A stretch of 64,000 nt of DNA from Notolepis coatsorum (GCA_963971535.1 OZ020590.1:151170034-151234033), one strand, 5' to 3'; counted from the first letter of the stretch, positions 9,183-20,383 are shown. Notes: generated by a model from the sequence alone, not told the origin. Numbers and translations are program-made.

Positions 9183-10079
9183 CACATAGTAGCATACTAC
9201 AAGAACCTAGGCGTCCACAAAGACGATTTCAAACTGGAAATGGTAACTACAGATGAGGTACTCAATAAACTGAGCACCCTCCAACCGAACAAGGCCACTG
9301 GCCATGACAACATCCCCTCCAAATTCCTCAGAGACTCAGCAGCCGCCATCACCCCAGTCATCACACACATAATAAACCTCTCCATAAAACAGGGACACGT
9401 CCCCAAGGACTTCAAAATAGCGAGAGTAACACCCCTGCACAAAAAGGGCAGCAAATTAGACCCAGGCGACTACCGCCCTGTTTCTATCCTTACATCCATC
9501 TCGAAAGTCATGGAAAAAATAGTATACGAACAGGTCGAAAAGTACCTTACGGATAAAAATCTAATCTACGAATTCCAATCTGGCTTCAGAACATCCCACT
9601 CCACTGACACATGCCTTCTCTATTTGAACGACCACATCAAGCAAGAGGTGGACGCGGGCAAATACTGCGGCATGGTCATGCTAGACCTACAAAAGGCCTT
9701 CGACACTGTCAATCACACCATTCTGATTGACAAGCTAAAAGCAATTGGTTTTGATAGTTTATCAGTGAGCTGGATACAATCCTACCTGGAGGGGAGAGAA
9801 CAGATGGTGGAGGTAAACGGTACCCTATCCCCCCCCCTCACAGTGAACTGTGGTGTTCCACAAGGAAGCATACTAGGACCACTACTGTTCCTAATTTATG
9901 CAAATGACATGTCGTCAGCTTGTGACTGCAACTTGTTCCTGTTTGCGGACGACTCAGCCCTGCTGGTCTCTTGACAAAAACAAGTTACAGGTTGAAAAAA
10001 CCCTCAGCTCGGAACTAGGCAAAATCTGCATATGGCTCGCCGACAACAAACTATCATTACACATGGGCAAAACAGAGTC
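9183..10079 (+). pseudogene. LINE reverse transcriptase, frameshifted and interrupted
   Basis: Encodes the RT part of a Jockey-superfamily ORF2: NKATGHDNIPSKFL, YRPVSILTSISKVMEK, GFRTSHSTDTCL, motif A LDLQKAFDTVNH, motif B GVPQGSILGPLLFLIYANDM and motif C FADD (about 9945-9956). The frame breaks near 9971, where one extra base gives CTCTTGACA against CTCTGACAA in the copy at 37525. It is then cut at 10079 by the BEL element; the downstream coding part continues at 19195-19927. The endonuclease domain is missing through 5' truncation. No active protein is expected. Confidence 0.85.
10075..10079. other. Target duplication GAGTC, left side
   Basis: GAGTC lies immediately before the 5' LTR and is repeated at 19190-19194 immediately after the 3' LTR. 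Removing the element and one repeat rejoins the LINE reading frame (HMGKTES to ILFGSNNKL), which proves the insertion boundary. Confidence 0.95.
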
Positions 10080-11480
10080 TGTTGTGAAGGATCAGATTAA
10101 ACCGAATATATATATTTATTTATGGATATATATTTTAATAGTATTTGTATATCGTTTGATATCCCCTGTATATTCCTTGTACAATATGCACTGAATATCC
10201 CTTTAGTCTACTAAACAGCCCATAATAGTTTCATTCTACCATTGGACGAGAACCTGGCGCCAGCAGCCATACCCCTAGGTTCAAGTTCAATCGTGCCGAC
10301 CAACATGTCGTGGCAAGCCCGGTTCCGCGTAGGAATACGTCTGGCGAAATACGAATGGTACTATTTGTTCACAGCGCATATATATATGGCGCAAGTAAAG
10401 TAGAACTTTCTTTTAGTCCATTAGTTCTTTACCCTCCAACCGAGTAACAGACGCGAAGCCTCACCCACGACGCACGTGTGGTGCAGTAAGGCCTACTTGG
10501 CCTCAGAATAGGCATTGAGACATCGTGTGGATTAATAGTTGAATTGTCATAGTTTGGCACTATACCGTCGAGTTGGACGTATTTCTATTAAGCTAATAAT
10601 AGTCTATTATGTATGGTGCATCGTTCGGTTAGAGTTATAAAGTGAGCAGTACCCCCATCGTTCCTGACGTTATCTGGAGTCTTAACCAGGCTGGGCAGAC
10701 CACGTGTGGTGCTTGCATCCGAGGAGCTCCGGGCCAGGACGAGTGGACCTGTACATTGGATTACTTTACCCGGACGACGGCGAGCCTTCCACGGCTTGGA
10801 TTATCTACATGCTTTGGGTGCTTTGATTATTCCATGGATAACGGCCAACACTGCTGAGTGTTGGAACTACCCCCCGGAGAGGAGTCCAGGTGAGACGGCG
10901 CTCTACCCCGAGTGAGGTCGCCTCACGTCTCTTCATTTGTGGACCGGCAGCTACCGTCCACCAGAGGGTCCAGCTGTATTCATCTGCGGACCGAGGTTCT
11001 GTGGGCATCGTGTTCAGGACTCTGAATTCTCCCAAGAAATCGTCGGCCAGATGGGATACCGCCAGCGGCTCTTCTAACCCCCCCCCTACTGTCTTACAAC
11101 CAGCGGGACCCCCCCCCCCCTTAGTGTATCCAGCTATAATCATTTAAGTACCATCGCTATAGTTCCCTAAAGAACCAGGTTGTATACTTACTCCCTGCGT
11201 AACCAGAGATTGGACATTCAATATTGATTTACCTACGAATACTCATTTGCCATACAAGTGCATTTCAAATCATAAATGTCATTAAGTGAACGTTGTATAT
11301 ACCCTTTGCTATATAAAATATTCGATTTATACATTTGTGTGGACTTCGTTTCATCAGGTGGGAAAGTGTTCATCATATCTATATCATGTACTGGATGGCC
11401 AGAAGTTAAAGTACAAGCGGTAGTGGTTTAATAATACCATACTTCTCAATACAGTCAGGGAATTGTACCCCTCAGTTACA
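10080..11480 (+). repeat. 5' LTR of BEL/Pao element 1
   Basis: 1401 bp, beginning TGTTGTGAAGG and ending CAGTTACA. A TATATATATGG stretch near 10376-10388 is a possible TATA region. Visible differences from the 3' LTR are one T-run indel and about four substitutions. The small ORFs at 10642-11147 recur in all LTR copies and overlap in several frames; they are not supported as genes. Confidence 0.95.
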
Positions 11481-14400
11481 ATTGGTCCTTCGAGCCGGAG
11501 GGTAACTAGTGTAATATTAATAGTGTTATTAATATTGAAATGGCCTATGATGAACACTCCACGAAACGGTCCTCCTAACGTAGAACGCCCGCAGCGCAGA
11601 CGACAGCCACCTCAGTACTTAGAGGATTACGCTGTCAGTCAACTACCTAGCCTTCGACAAACGGTAAACGCGGTAAAAGTAGAAAGTAAAATTATGTCTG
11701 ACCTTAACGACCAGGTTTCCCCGACCACAGAGGCCCTAGTGGGTTCTAATGTAACTGACCAAGCTCACGGTGGGGACCAGGAGGGAGCTGACATGCCTTT
11801 ACCCCCCGCCAATACCGAAGAAGTAGTCCCCGACCAGCCCCGGGAGGAAGACAACCCTACAGAGAGAGAACTCTGCACGGAAGAAGAGGAGGAGAGCGCC
11901 GAGGAAATAGAGCTCCAGGACTCCCCAACGAGCGGCTCACCCAGGAGCGGCTCACCTCTACAACCGTCTTCCCCCAGCGAAGCGGAGAGGATGCTACAGC
12001 AGGCGTTCCTCGTCAGCCTGACAGCCTCTACCGAACGCGATCGACTTCAGGGTGAACGCGATCGACTTCAGGGCGAACGCGATCGACTCCAAGCACAGCA
12101 ACGGAGCGAAGAAGAGCGCATACGCCTGGAGATGAGACGCCTTCAGACGGAAGAGAATATGGCAAGAGACCGGGCCGACGCCCAGCGCGCCGCTGCCGGT
12201 GCCCAAAGAGAAGCAGATCTCACCAAGCGCGAAGTCGAGCGCGACAAGTTACAAGCGCAGCTAATGGAGCAGCTGATCCTCAAGGCAACACCCTCTCCCT
12301 CCGCCAGGGGTTCAAGGAACTCGTCGAGACAACAGTCAAGGGCAGCGTCTCCTAACCGAGCAAGCGACCCTGAACTTGACCAACAGACCAAGCCTATACC
12401 CCCCGCAGACCCCCTTCCCAGACCGGTCCAAGCGAGACCCAGCTACAAGGAAGGAGCGGCATACACTGCGGAGAAGCTAAATAAACGACTACAGGATCTA
12501 GAGGACCTGATAGAAGAAGAAGAGGGAGAGGAGGAGAACCAAGCCCGACGACAGCACAGTACTCCACCGGACCAGGAGGTCCAGTACAGCCCAGGCTATA
12601 CCCCCGCGGCGCTGCGCTACAGACCCCCGACTCTATTCACGGGTGAGCACGACGCACGACCAGCCCCGAGGAATAGCACCTGGACCAGCGGGCCATGGTA
12701 CCCTGTCGGTACCAGCCCACAGAGAGGCGCAAGAGGAGACTCGCCTAGGAGGTCTCTCCCCCAACGCTCGCCGATGTATCAGCCATCCACGGCGTCATAC
12801 ATTGCCACGCCGTCGTTTCCAGACTTCACCTATGAGAATCGAGCACAGTACACGGAGCTCCGGATGTGCTTAGAGACAATGATGGTGGATGTCGCTGATG
12901 AACGTCACAAGTATGCAATATTACTGAAGCACCTGAAAGTACCGCGAGCGCACAATATAGCGCTAGCCTATGCCACCTCTACGACCCCATACACCGCGGC
13001 CCTAGCAGCGCTGGACCAGAGATATGGACGTATATGGGATTACGTAATCCAAGAGATAAGGCATATTGATCGCCTACCCCCAGCAACAGACAATCGCTCA
13101 CTAGACGACCTGTCAATCAAAGTGCAGTCCCTGGTAGGGATGCTGGGAGCGCAACGGGAAAAGGGCATGCATGAGCTATACGCCAACTCTAACGTCGAGA
13201 GGATTCTAGAGAAGCTGCCACCCGCAAGACAAGAGCGTTTTAGGCGGCAGAGAGACTACCGGGATCCTAACGGCCCCGAACCATCCCTCCTTGATCTAGC
13301 CGACTTCCTGGCGAGAGAAGTCAGCAGCTTACGACTGGATACATTCGGGCGGAGCACGCCAAGCTCCAGAGAGGGACCCAGGAGAATAAATGATGGAAGA
13401 AGATCGGTGACTGTCATGCACCAATCAGAGTCAGTACCGAGCAGTAAGAGCCACAGCACCCCCTCGAGAAAAGAGAAGTGGAAGATGGTGTGCCCCTACT
13501 GTGAGAAAGAACACTGGCTGTCACAATGTGACCTGTTCACAAAGATGAATGCAGAAGAAGTGAGTCAATGGATAAAGTCCAACAGGCGCTGTTACCGATG
13601 TGCGCGCAGTCACATGGCAGCCGAATGCCGCCTAAAGAAAAGGTGCAGTCGGTGTGACGGAGCCCATCTAGATATACTACACGACAGTAACAGAAGACGG
13701 CCTACACCTGCACCATCGAGCGGCACCAAGGCAAGTGTCATGTACATTGACCCCGCCAGCAGCAGCGGCGCCCAAGTGCTCTTAAAGGTAGTCCGTGTGA
13801 CATTGAGCTACCAAGATAAAGTCATGGACACTTACGCCGTCCTTGATGACGGGTCAGAGAAGACCCTTCTGCTCGCGTCCGCTGCGGCCCAGCTGGGACT
13901 GCGGGGGAGCGAGAACCAAATGACGATTCGGACAATAAGAAGAGATTTAAAGACGATAAAGGGCGAGAATGTCTCCTTCACTATCGCAGCAAGCGGGCAG
14001 CCAGAGCGACGGTATAGGATTACAAATGCTTTCACCAGCCAAGAAATAGGACTATCGCAGTACACCTACCCCATCGCCAAGCTGATGGATAAATATGTGC
14101 ACCTGCGTCAACTACCTATCCCGCTCATAGACGGCGCCACCCCGACCCTGCTGATAGGCTCCGACCATGCAGAACTCATAGTCCCGATTGACCGGGTCCA
14201 TACAGGACCCCGAGGCTGTCCTGCAGCAGTCGAGACCCGCCTAGGGTGGACACTACAAGGCCCCCTCGCTAAATCTCTCAACCGAACAGCAGCCACTAGC
14301 TGCCTCCACTCCAGAACGACAGAAGAAGACACCACTCTCCTGCAGCATGTCGAGAGGCTATGGACACTAGAGACAATGCCCTTTAAGAACGAAAGGAAAG

Positions 14401-17400
14401 ATATTCGTTCTAAAGAAGACATTTACGCCATCAACCTACTCGAGCAAGGGACAAAGAGAGTCACAGTCGGCGGAGTGATGAGATACGCAACTCCACTCCT
14501 GAGGCGAGAGGGAATGCCCACCTTTCACGCAAAGAAAGACGCCACGGAGCGCTATCTATTGAACACAGAGCGGCGCCTAGCCAAAGACCCCGCTCAAGAG
14601 AGTGTGTACCGCGCTGAGATTGAGAAGCTAATCACAGCGGGACACGTGACAAAGATTGACATTAAAGAGGCCGATCAGACGACCGAATCATGGTACGTGC
14701 CGCATCACAAGGTCCACCACAACGGCAAGGATCGCATTGTGTTTAACTGCAGCTACCAGATCGGATCCCAAAATCTGAATAAAGAGCTCTTGCCCGGCCT
14801 CACACTCGGCCCCTCCCTACTGGGCGTACTACTGCGCTTCCGCCAGGACAAGGTGGCTATCAGCGGGGATATCAAAGGGATGTTCCTGCAGGTGAGACTA
14901 GTGGAGGAGGACAAGCCCCTGCTGCGGTTCCTATGGAGAGAGAGGATCGGAGATGAGAACCCAGCCATCTACCAGTGGGAAGTACTCCCCTTCGGAACCA
15001 CATGCAGCCCGTGCTGTGCTACATTTGCACTACAGAAACACGTCGCAGAGGACCCAGCAGCAGATGAAGAGGTCCGACACAGTGTGAAGAACAGTTTCTA
15101 CGTGGACAACTGTTTACAAAGCGTTTCGACTCAAGAAGAAGCCGAGGCTCTCCTAATCAAGCTACGCGCCTCCCTGATCAAAGGCGGCTTTGATCTCAGG
15201 CAGTGGGCCAGCAGTGACCCGCACGTATTGCGCAGCCTCTCCCCCGCGGACAAGGCTGCCAGCAGCGAGACCTGGATGGCGACCATCCCAGGAGAAGCCC
15301 AAGAAATGACACTAGGACTAGTCTGGCGCTTCAAAACAGACTCGCTCCACTATAGACACAAACCCCTGACTCCAGAGCAGGGAAGGTCGACGGCGACACC
15401 GACCACCAGACGGAGTGTGTACAGAACACTCGCCAGACAATATGACCCGTTGGGATGTATTCTACCTTACACCACCAGGGCAAAGATGATTGTACGAGCA
15501 CTATGGGACAAGGACCAGGGCTGGGACGACCCAATACCCGCACACCTTGCCTCCACATGGAGAGAGTGGGAGACGGAACTCCGCTCACTCCCAGGCGTCA
15601 ATATACGCCGCAGCTACTTCCCATCCACAGTGAGGCCAGAGACATGCAAGATTGATCTACACGTCTTCAGCGACGCCTCCGAAGTAGCCTATGGATCGGT
15701 GGCCTACTTGCGTGCCCAAGAGAAGCGAGGAAAGCTACACACTGCTTTCATCCTGGCTCGCTCAAGAATAGCCCCACGAAAGCAACAATCTATCCCGCGT
15801 CTAGAGCTCTGCGCAGCCCTAGCAGGAGCGCATCTAGCCACGTTAATCCAACGTGAACTCACCATTCCGGTGCACAGAACAATCTTGTGGTCAGATTCCA
15901 CGACAGTACTCACATGGATCAAGTCTGATTCATGCAGATACAAAGTCTTCGTGGGAGTCAGAATCACCGAGATTCAAGAGTTAACAGAAGCAGCGAGCTG
16001 GCGGTATGTGGACACCAAACACAACCCAGCTGACGTCATCACCCGGGGAATGTCCCTGGATGACCTCACCCGTCGCAACATCTACAGTGACGGACCAGAA
16101 TTCCTCAAGCTCCCGGAAGAAGAGTGGCCTACGCCCACCCCACGGGAAGCAAGTAAAGAGGAGGCTGAGAACAAGAAACCTATGTTCTGTGGACTGAGCA
16201 CAGTCGCCTCCACAGACCCCAACATAGATGACTGCATTACCCTGCAAAGTGCGCAGCTAAAGACATTCCTGTGGCACCACCCAGAGATTCAGTCCACCAC
16301 TGACATTTCAGCAGCTGACTACGAAGAAGCAGAACTTCTTCTACTACAACGAGCCCAGAGAGACTCGTTCCCTGATGAGCTAGACTGTCTACAGGGTGGA
16401 AAGCCCGTCCCATCAGACAGCAGACTGCTCCACCTGGCACCCGAGAGTGACGCCCATAATCTCATCAGAGTGGGTGGCCGCCTGCGGAGAGCCCCCGATC
16501 TACCGGATGACATTAAGTACCCGATAGTCTTGAACAGCCGACACAAGGTCACAGAGCTGATCATAAAGAAATACGACGAGGATGTACACCACGCAGGAGC
16601 AGAGAGAGTCTTCGCGGAGATCAGACGTCGCTATTGGATACTTCAAGGAAGAGAAGCGGTGCGACGCTTCCAGCGAACCTGTCTAGACTGCCGAAAGTGG
16701 CGCGCGCAGCCCAGCATACCACGGATGGCTGACCTACCCCCCTGTCGCCTCCGACTCGGCGACAAGCCATTCCACTCCACAGGCATGGACTGTTTTGGCC
16801 CGTTGTATATAAAGAGAGGAAGAGGAACCGAGAAGCGGTGGGGTATTGTATTCAAATGCATGACCACCAGAGCGATACATATCGAGCTCCTTCCGACCAT
16901 GAGCACAGACTCATTCCTTATGGCCTTCCGAAGATTCACATCACGGAAAGGAAAACCGTCTACATTGTTGTCTGATCACGGGACAAACTTCAAAGGCGGA
17001 GAAAGAGAGCTGAGAGAGAGCTTCCAAGCTATGGGCCCAGAACTTAAGACCCACCTCGCTCCATCCCAGATTGACTTCCAGTTTAATCCCCCGAACGCAC
17101 CCCACTTCGGTGGAACCTGGGAAAGAGAAGTACGTTCTATAAAGACAGCCCTGTACGCCGTGCTTGGGGCCCAGACTGTGGCGGAGGAAGTCCTAATGAC
17201 AGTCCTCACGGAGATCGAGGGAGTATTGAACTCCAAGCCCCTCGGTTACATCTCCAGTGATATAGCAGATGTCGACCCAGTCACCCCCAACACACTCTTA
17301 ATGGGGCGGCTGGACCCCACGCTACCCCAGACAATGTACAGGCCTGAAGAAGCGAACGGCCGAAGAATGTGGAGGTACAGTCAAGTGCTAGCTGACAAGT

Positions 17401-17696
17401 TTTGGAGCAGCTTCCTACTCCACTACCTACCGTCTCTACAGACCCGCCAGAAGTGGGTAAAAGAGAGAGACAATTTGACAGAAGGAACAGTCGTCATGAT
17501 TATCGACCAGTCACTACCCAGAGCTATGTGGCCGGCTGGCCGCGTAAGCAAAGTGATCACCGGTGCCGATGGCAAGGTCCGAGCAGCCGAAGTGCTCGTC
17601 CAAGGGCGAACTTACACACGACCCGTGGCGAGGCTAATAGAACTGCCCCGACTCCCAGACACTATCGATGATGACCATGACCCCATGACTTTGTGA
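11463..17696 (+). CDS. BEL/Pao gag-pol polyprotein (element 1)
   Basis: Open for 2077 codons with no stop. The first Met at 11463 lies inside the LTR and upstream of the primer site, so translation more likely begins at the MMNTPRN pair (11547 or 11550). Domains (residues counted from 11463): charged N-terminus; coiled coil ~190-270 with ERDRLQ repeats; gag core of DUF1759 type ~450-620; zinc knuckles CPYCEKEHWLSQC (~677), CYRC (~711) and CSRC (~727); aspartic protease DDGS (795-798); reverse transcriptase ~1070-1260 with YVDN (1213-1216); RNase H with FSDAS (D1404) and the LWSDST and NPADVITRG segments; integrase with an HH-CC zinc part (~1709-1740), the D-D-E core from MDCFGP (~1775) through SDHGTNF and GTWERE, and a C-terminal DUF5641-like region. 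The RT box is YVDN rather than YVDD, and element 2 has the same. It acts in cytoplasmic particles and then integrates its DNA. Confidence 0.93.
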   Translation: MYPSVTIGPSSRRVTSVILIVLLILKWPMMNTPRNGPPNVERPQRRRQPPQYLEDYAVSQLPSLRQTVNAVKVESKIMSDLNDQVSPTTEALVGSNVTDQAHGGDQEGADMPLPPANTEEVVPDQPREEDNPTERELCTEEEEESAEEIELQDSPTSGSPRSGSPLQPSSPSEAERMLQQAFLVSLTASTERDRLQGERDRLQGERDRLQAQQRSEEERIRLEMRRLQTEENMARDRADAQRAAAGAQREADLTKREVERDKLQAQLMEQLILKATPSPSARGSRNSSRQQSRAASPNRASDPELDQQTKPIPPADPLPRPVQARPSYKEGAAYTAEKLNKRLQDLEDLIEEEEGEEENQARRQHSTPPDQEVQYSPGYTPAALRYRPPTLFTGEHDARPAPRNSTWTSGPWYPVGTSPQRGARGDSPRRSLPQRSPMYQPSTASYIATPSFPDFTYENRAQYTELRMCLETMMVDVADERHKYAILLKHLKVPRAHNIALAYATSTTPYTAALAALDQRYGRIWDYVIQEIRHIDRLPPATDNRSLDDLSIKVQSLVGMLGAQREKGMHELYANSNVERILEKLPPARQERFRRQRDYRDPNGPEPSLLDLADFLAREVSSLRLDTFGRSTPSSREGPRRINDGRRSVTVMHQSESVPSSKSHSTPSRKEKWKMVCPYCEKEHWLSQCDLFTKMNAEEVSQWIKSNRRCYRCARSHMAAECRLKKRCSRCDGAHLDILHDSNRRRPTPAPSSGTKASVMYIDPASSSGAQVLLKVVRVTLSYQDKVMDTYAVLDDGSEKTLLLASAAAQLGLRGSENQMTIRTIRRDLKTIKGENVSFTIAASGQPERRYRITNAFTSQEIGLSQYTYPIAKLMDKYVHLRQLPIPLIDGATPTLLIGSDHAELIVPIDRVHTGPRGCPAAVETRLGWTLQGPLAKSLNRTAATSCLHSRTTEEDTTLLQHVERLWTLETMPFKNERKDIRSKEDIYAINLLEQGTKRVTVGGVMRYATPLLRREGMPTFHAKKDATERYLLNTERRLAKDPAQESVYRAEIEKLITAGHVTKIDIKEADQTTESWYVPHHKVHHNGKDRIVFNCSYQIGSQNLNKELLPGLTLGPSLLGVLLRFRQDKVAISGDIKGMFLQVRLVEEDKPLLRFLWRERIGDENPAIYQWEVLPFGTTCSPCCATFALQKHVAEDPAADEEVRHSVKNSFYVDNCLQSVSTQEEAEALLIKLRASLIKGGFDLRQWASSDPHVLRSLSPADKAASSETWMATIPGEAQEMTLGLVWRFKTDSLHYRHKPLTPEQGRSTATPTTRRSVYRTLARQYDPLGCILPYTTRAKMIVRALWDKDQGWDDPIPAHLASTWREWETELRSLPGVNIRRSYFPSTVRPETCKIDLHVFSDASEVAYGSVAYLRAQEKRGKLHTAFILARSRIAPRKQQSIPRLELCAALAGAHLATLIQRELTIPVHRTILWSDSTTVLTWIKSDSCRYKVFVGVRITEIQELTEAASWRYVDTKHNPADVITRGMSLDDLTRRNIYSDGPEFLKLPEEEWPTPTPREASKEEAENKKPMFCGLSTVASTDPNIDDCITLQSAQLKTFLWHHPEIQSTTDISAADYEEAELLLLQRAQRDSFPDELDCLQGGKPVPSDSRLLHLAPESDAHNLIRVGGRLRRAPDLPDDIKYPIVLNSRHKVTELIIKKYDEDVHHAGAERVFAEIRRRYWILQGREAVRRFQRTCLDCRKWRAQPSIPRMADLPPCRLRLGDKPFHSTGMDCFGPLYIKRGRGTEKRWGIVFKCMTTRAIHIELLPTMSTDSFLMAFRRFTSRKGKPSTLLSDHGTNFKGGERELRESFQAMGPELKTHLAPSQIDFQFNPPNAPHFGGTWEREVRSIKTALYAVLGAQTVAEEVLMTVLTEIEGVLNSKPLGYISSDIADVDPVTPNTLLMGRLDPTLPQTMYRPEEANGRRMWRYSQVLADKFWSSFLLHYLPSLQTRQKWVKERDNLTEGTVVMIIDQSLPRAMWPAGRVSKVITGADGKVRAAEVLVQGRTYTRPVARLIELPRLPDTIDDDHDPMTL
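11483..11499 (+). other. Primer-binding site, tRNA-Tyr type
   Basis: TGGTCCTTCGAGCCGG starts two bases after the LTR. It is complementary to the 3' end of vertebrate tRNA-Tyr (…CCGGCTCGAAGGACCA). The same site follows the 5' LTR of element 2 at 50546. Confidence 0.8.
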
Positions 17697-17777
17697 GTTG
17701 ACTGACCCTTACAGCGGACCTTGAGTGGTAGACAGTGCGGTTAATCTGTCTCTGCTTAGCTAATTAGGTGGGACTAA

Positions 17778-17789
17778 TTAGGGGGCGGC
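17778..17789 (+). other. Polypurine tract, element 1
   Basis: TTAGGGGGCGGC directly precedes the 3' LTR. Tracts of this kind prime plus-strand synthesis in LTR retrotransposons. The same sequence precedes the 3' LTR of element 2. Confidence 0.75.
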
Positions 17790-19189
17790 TGTTGTGAAGG
17801 ATCAGATTAAACCGAATATATATATTTATTTATGGATATATATTTAATAGTATTTGTATATCGTTTGATATCCCCTGTATATTCCTTGTACAATATGCAC
17901 TGAATATCCCTTTAGTCTACTAAACAGCCCATAATAGTTTCATTCTACCATTGGACGAGAACCTGGCGCCAGCAGCCATACCCCTAGGTTCAAGTTCAAT
18001 CGTGCCGACCAACATGTCGTGGCAAGCCCGGTTCCGCGTAGGAATACGTCTGGCGAAATACGAATGGTACTATTTGTTCACAGCGCATATATATATGGCG
18101 CAAGTAAAGTAGAACTTTCTTTTAGTCCATTAGTTCTTTACCCTCCAACCGAGTAACAGACGCGAAGCCTCACCCACGACGCACGTGTGGTGCAGTAAGG
18201 CCTAGTTGGCCTCAGAATAGGCATTGAGACATCGTGTGGATTAATAGTTGAATTGTCATAGTTTGGCACTATACCGTCGAGTTGGACGTATTTCTATTAA
18301 GCTAATAATAGTCTATTATGTATGGTGCATCGTTCGGTTAGAGTTATAAAGTGAGCAGTACCCCCATCGTTCCTGACGTTATCTGGAGTCTTAACCAGGC
18401 TGGGCAGACCACGTGTGGTGCTTGCATCCGAGGAGCTCCGGGCCAGGACGAGTGGACCTGTACATTGGATTACTTTACGCGGACGACGGCGAGCCTTCCA
18501 CGGCTTGGATTATCTACATGCTTTGGGTGCTTTGATTATTCCATGGATAACGGCCAACACTGCTGAGTGTTGGAACTACCCCCCGGAGAGGAGTCCAGGT
18601 GAGACGGCGCTCTACCCCGAGTGAGGTCGCCTCACGTCTCTTCATTTGTGGACCGGCAGCTACCGTCCACCAGAGGGTCCAGCTCTATTCATCTGCGGAC
18701 CGAGGTTCTGTGGGCATCGTGTTCAGGACTCTGAATTCTCCCAAGAAATCGTCGGCCAGATGGGATACCGCCAGCGGCTCTTCTAACCCCCCCCCTACTG
18801 TCTTACAACCAGCGGGACCCCCCCCCCCCTTAGTGTATCCAGCTATAATCATTTAAGTACCATCGCTATAGTTCCCTAAAGAACCAGGTTGTATACTTAC
18901 TCCCTGCGTAACCAGAGATTGGACATTCAATATTGATTTACCTACGAATACTCATTTGCCATACAAGTGCATTTCAAATCATAAATGTCATTAAGTGAAC
19001 GTTGTATATACCCTTTGCTATATAAAATATTCGATTTATACATTTGTGTGGACTTCGTTTCATCAGGTGGGAAAGTGTTCATCATATCTATATCATGTAC
19101 TGGATGGCCAGAAGTTAAAGTACAAGCGGTAGTGGTTTAATAATACCATACTTATCAATACAGTCAGGGAATTGTACCCCTCAGTTACA
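17790..19189 (+). repeat. 3' LTR of BEL/Pao element 1
   Basis: 1400 bp, beginning TGTTGTGAAGG and ending CAGTTACA, followed by the GAGTC duplication. It is nearly identical to the 5' LTR. Confidence 0.95.
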
Positions 19190-20383
19190 GAGTCCATTCT
19201 CTTCGGTTCAAATAACAAACTCAGCAAAACAGACGGCTTCTCAGTTACAGTGGGTGACAATATTGTCACAAGGAAAGATGAAATTACCTACCTGGGTTCC
19301 ATCCTAGAGGCTAATCTTTCCTGTGACAAAATGGCATCCAATGTAATAAAAAAAGTCAATCAACGAACTCGATTCTTGTACCGGATCTCCTCCCTGGTAA
19401 ACAAGAATACCCTGAAGACTCTGGCAGGAGCACTCATTCAAGGGTACTACGACTATGCGTGCACCTCATGGTACCAAAGCACCTCAAAGGCACTAAAAAC
19501 CAAATTACAAACATCTCAAAACAAACTAGTCAGACTACTGCTTGACCCGACTCCTAGAACCCACCTCACCCCTGCACACTTTGCCAACCTAGGATGGCTT
19601 AGAGTAGACGACAGAGTACAGCAACTTGCAATGGGCCTGGTCTACAAGATACACTACACGACCAAGGTACCCATGTACATGTCAAAATACTTCCCAAAGG
19701 TCAGTGAATACCACGATCACAACACCAGAGGGAGCTCCACAAATCATGTAAAACCCAGATTCGGCTCAAACAAGGGACTAAACACGTTTCGCAATTATGC
19801 CACAACAATGTGGAACGCCCTACCCAAAGCTGTAAAGGAATGTAAATCACTACCCACCTTCAAAAACACTCTCAAAGAACACCTACGGGAGACTGCAATT
19901 CAAAACTGGCCCCTACAAATGTCCTAACCCAGTTGTACAATAAAGACCAAGCATGGCTTTGTCAGTATTCCAATGTACAGCCCCACCCAACCCCACCCCA
20001 CCTACCCAACCTCCTCCAATGTACAGTTTCCATGTCAAATGTATGTCAGTATTCCAATGTACAGCCCCACCCCACCTACCCAACCTCCCCCAATGCACAG
20101 TTTCTATGTCAAATGTATATACTCTTCTTCTGGATTTTTTTAGTATCACAAACAGTACTGTATTTGAAAATCTGGTATGTCATAAATGTATAGATGTAGC
20201 AGTACTGTCTATCTGTATGTCATGTGTGTCATATGATTAATTGAAAATGGGGGACCCTGATGGAAACAAGACGAAAGTCTTTCTCAGGTCTGCATCCTCT
20301 TAACAATTGTATGTATTGAGCTGTACTGTACTGTACCCATTCTGCAATCTGTTAATAAACTTTTCAATCAATCAATCAATCAA
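19190..20383 (+). mobile_element. LINE 3' part after the BEL insertion
   Basis: Continues the LINE begun at 9154. The coding part runs to 19927 (TYLGSILEANLSCDKMAS, RFLYRISSLVNKNTLK, MWNALPKAVKECKSL), ending in a stop after LQMS. The 3' UTR contains tandem ~65-bp units with CCAATGTACAG and CCACCTACCCAACCTCC. It ends AATAAACTTTTCAATCAATC with an (ATCA)n tail at the junction with the ORF1 gene. Confidence 0.88.

Larger units (their letters stand above)
9154..10079 (+). mobile_element. LINE (CR1/L2/Rex1-like), 5' part, split by BEL element
   Basis: 5'-truncated LINE inserted antisense into the ORF1 gene. A tandem ATCCCATAC is seen at the left junction. The element resumes at 19190 after the BEL/Pao insertion and ends at about 20383 with an (ATCA)n tail, giving about 2.1 kb of LINE in total. 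Confidence 0.85.
10080..19189 (+). mobile_element. Full-length BEL/Pao LTR retrotransposon, element 1
   Basis: A 9.1-kb element with two ~1.4-kb LTRs, a primer-binding site, one uninterrupted gag-pol frame, a purine tract and a 5-bp target duplication. Its LTRs differ at only about five positions by eye, so the insertion is recent. It sits in the sense direction in a LINE that itself sits in an ORF1 element. All domains expected for autonomous movement are present. Confidence 0.95.

Noticed and set aside
7542..9256. Plus-strand ORFs rich in Leu, Ser and Pro opposite ORF1
   Set aside because: Compositional shadow of the G-rich ORF1 sense strand; zinc knuckles are on the minus strand.
10642..11147. 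Small ORFs in the BEL LTR (also 18351-18856, 49670-50310, 55642-56281)
   Set aside because: Short overlapping frames repeated because the LTR is repeated; no domain or start context.
11463..11546. Met at 11463 as the BEL start
   Set aside because: It lies within the LTR and before the primer site; a Met pair at 11547 and 11550 is more plausible and is conserved in element 2.
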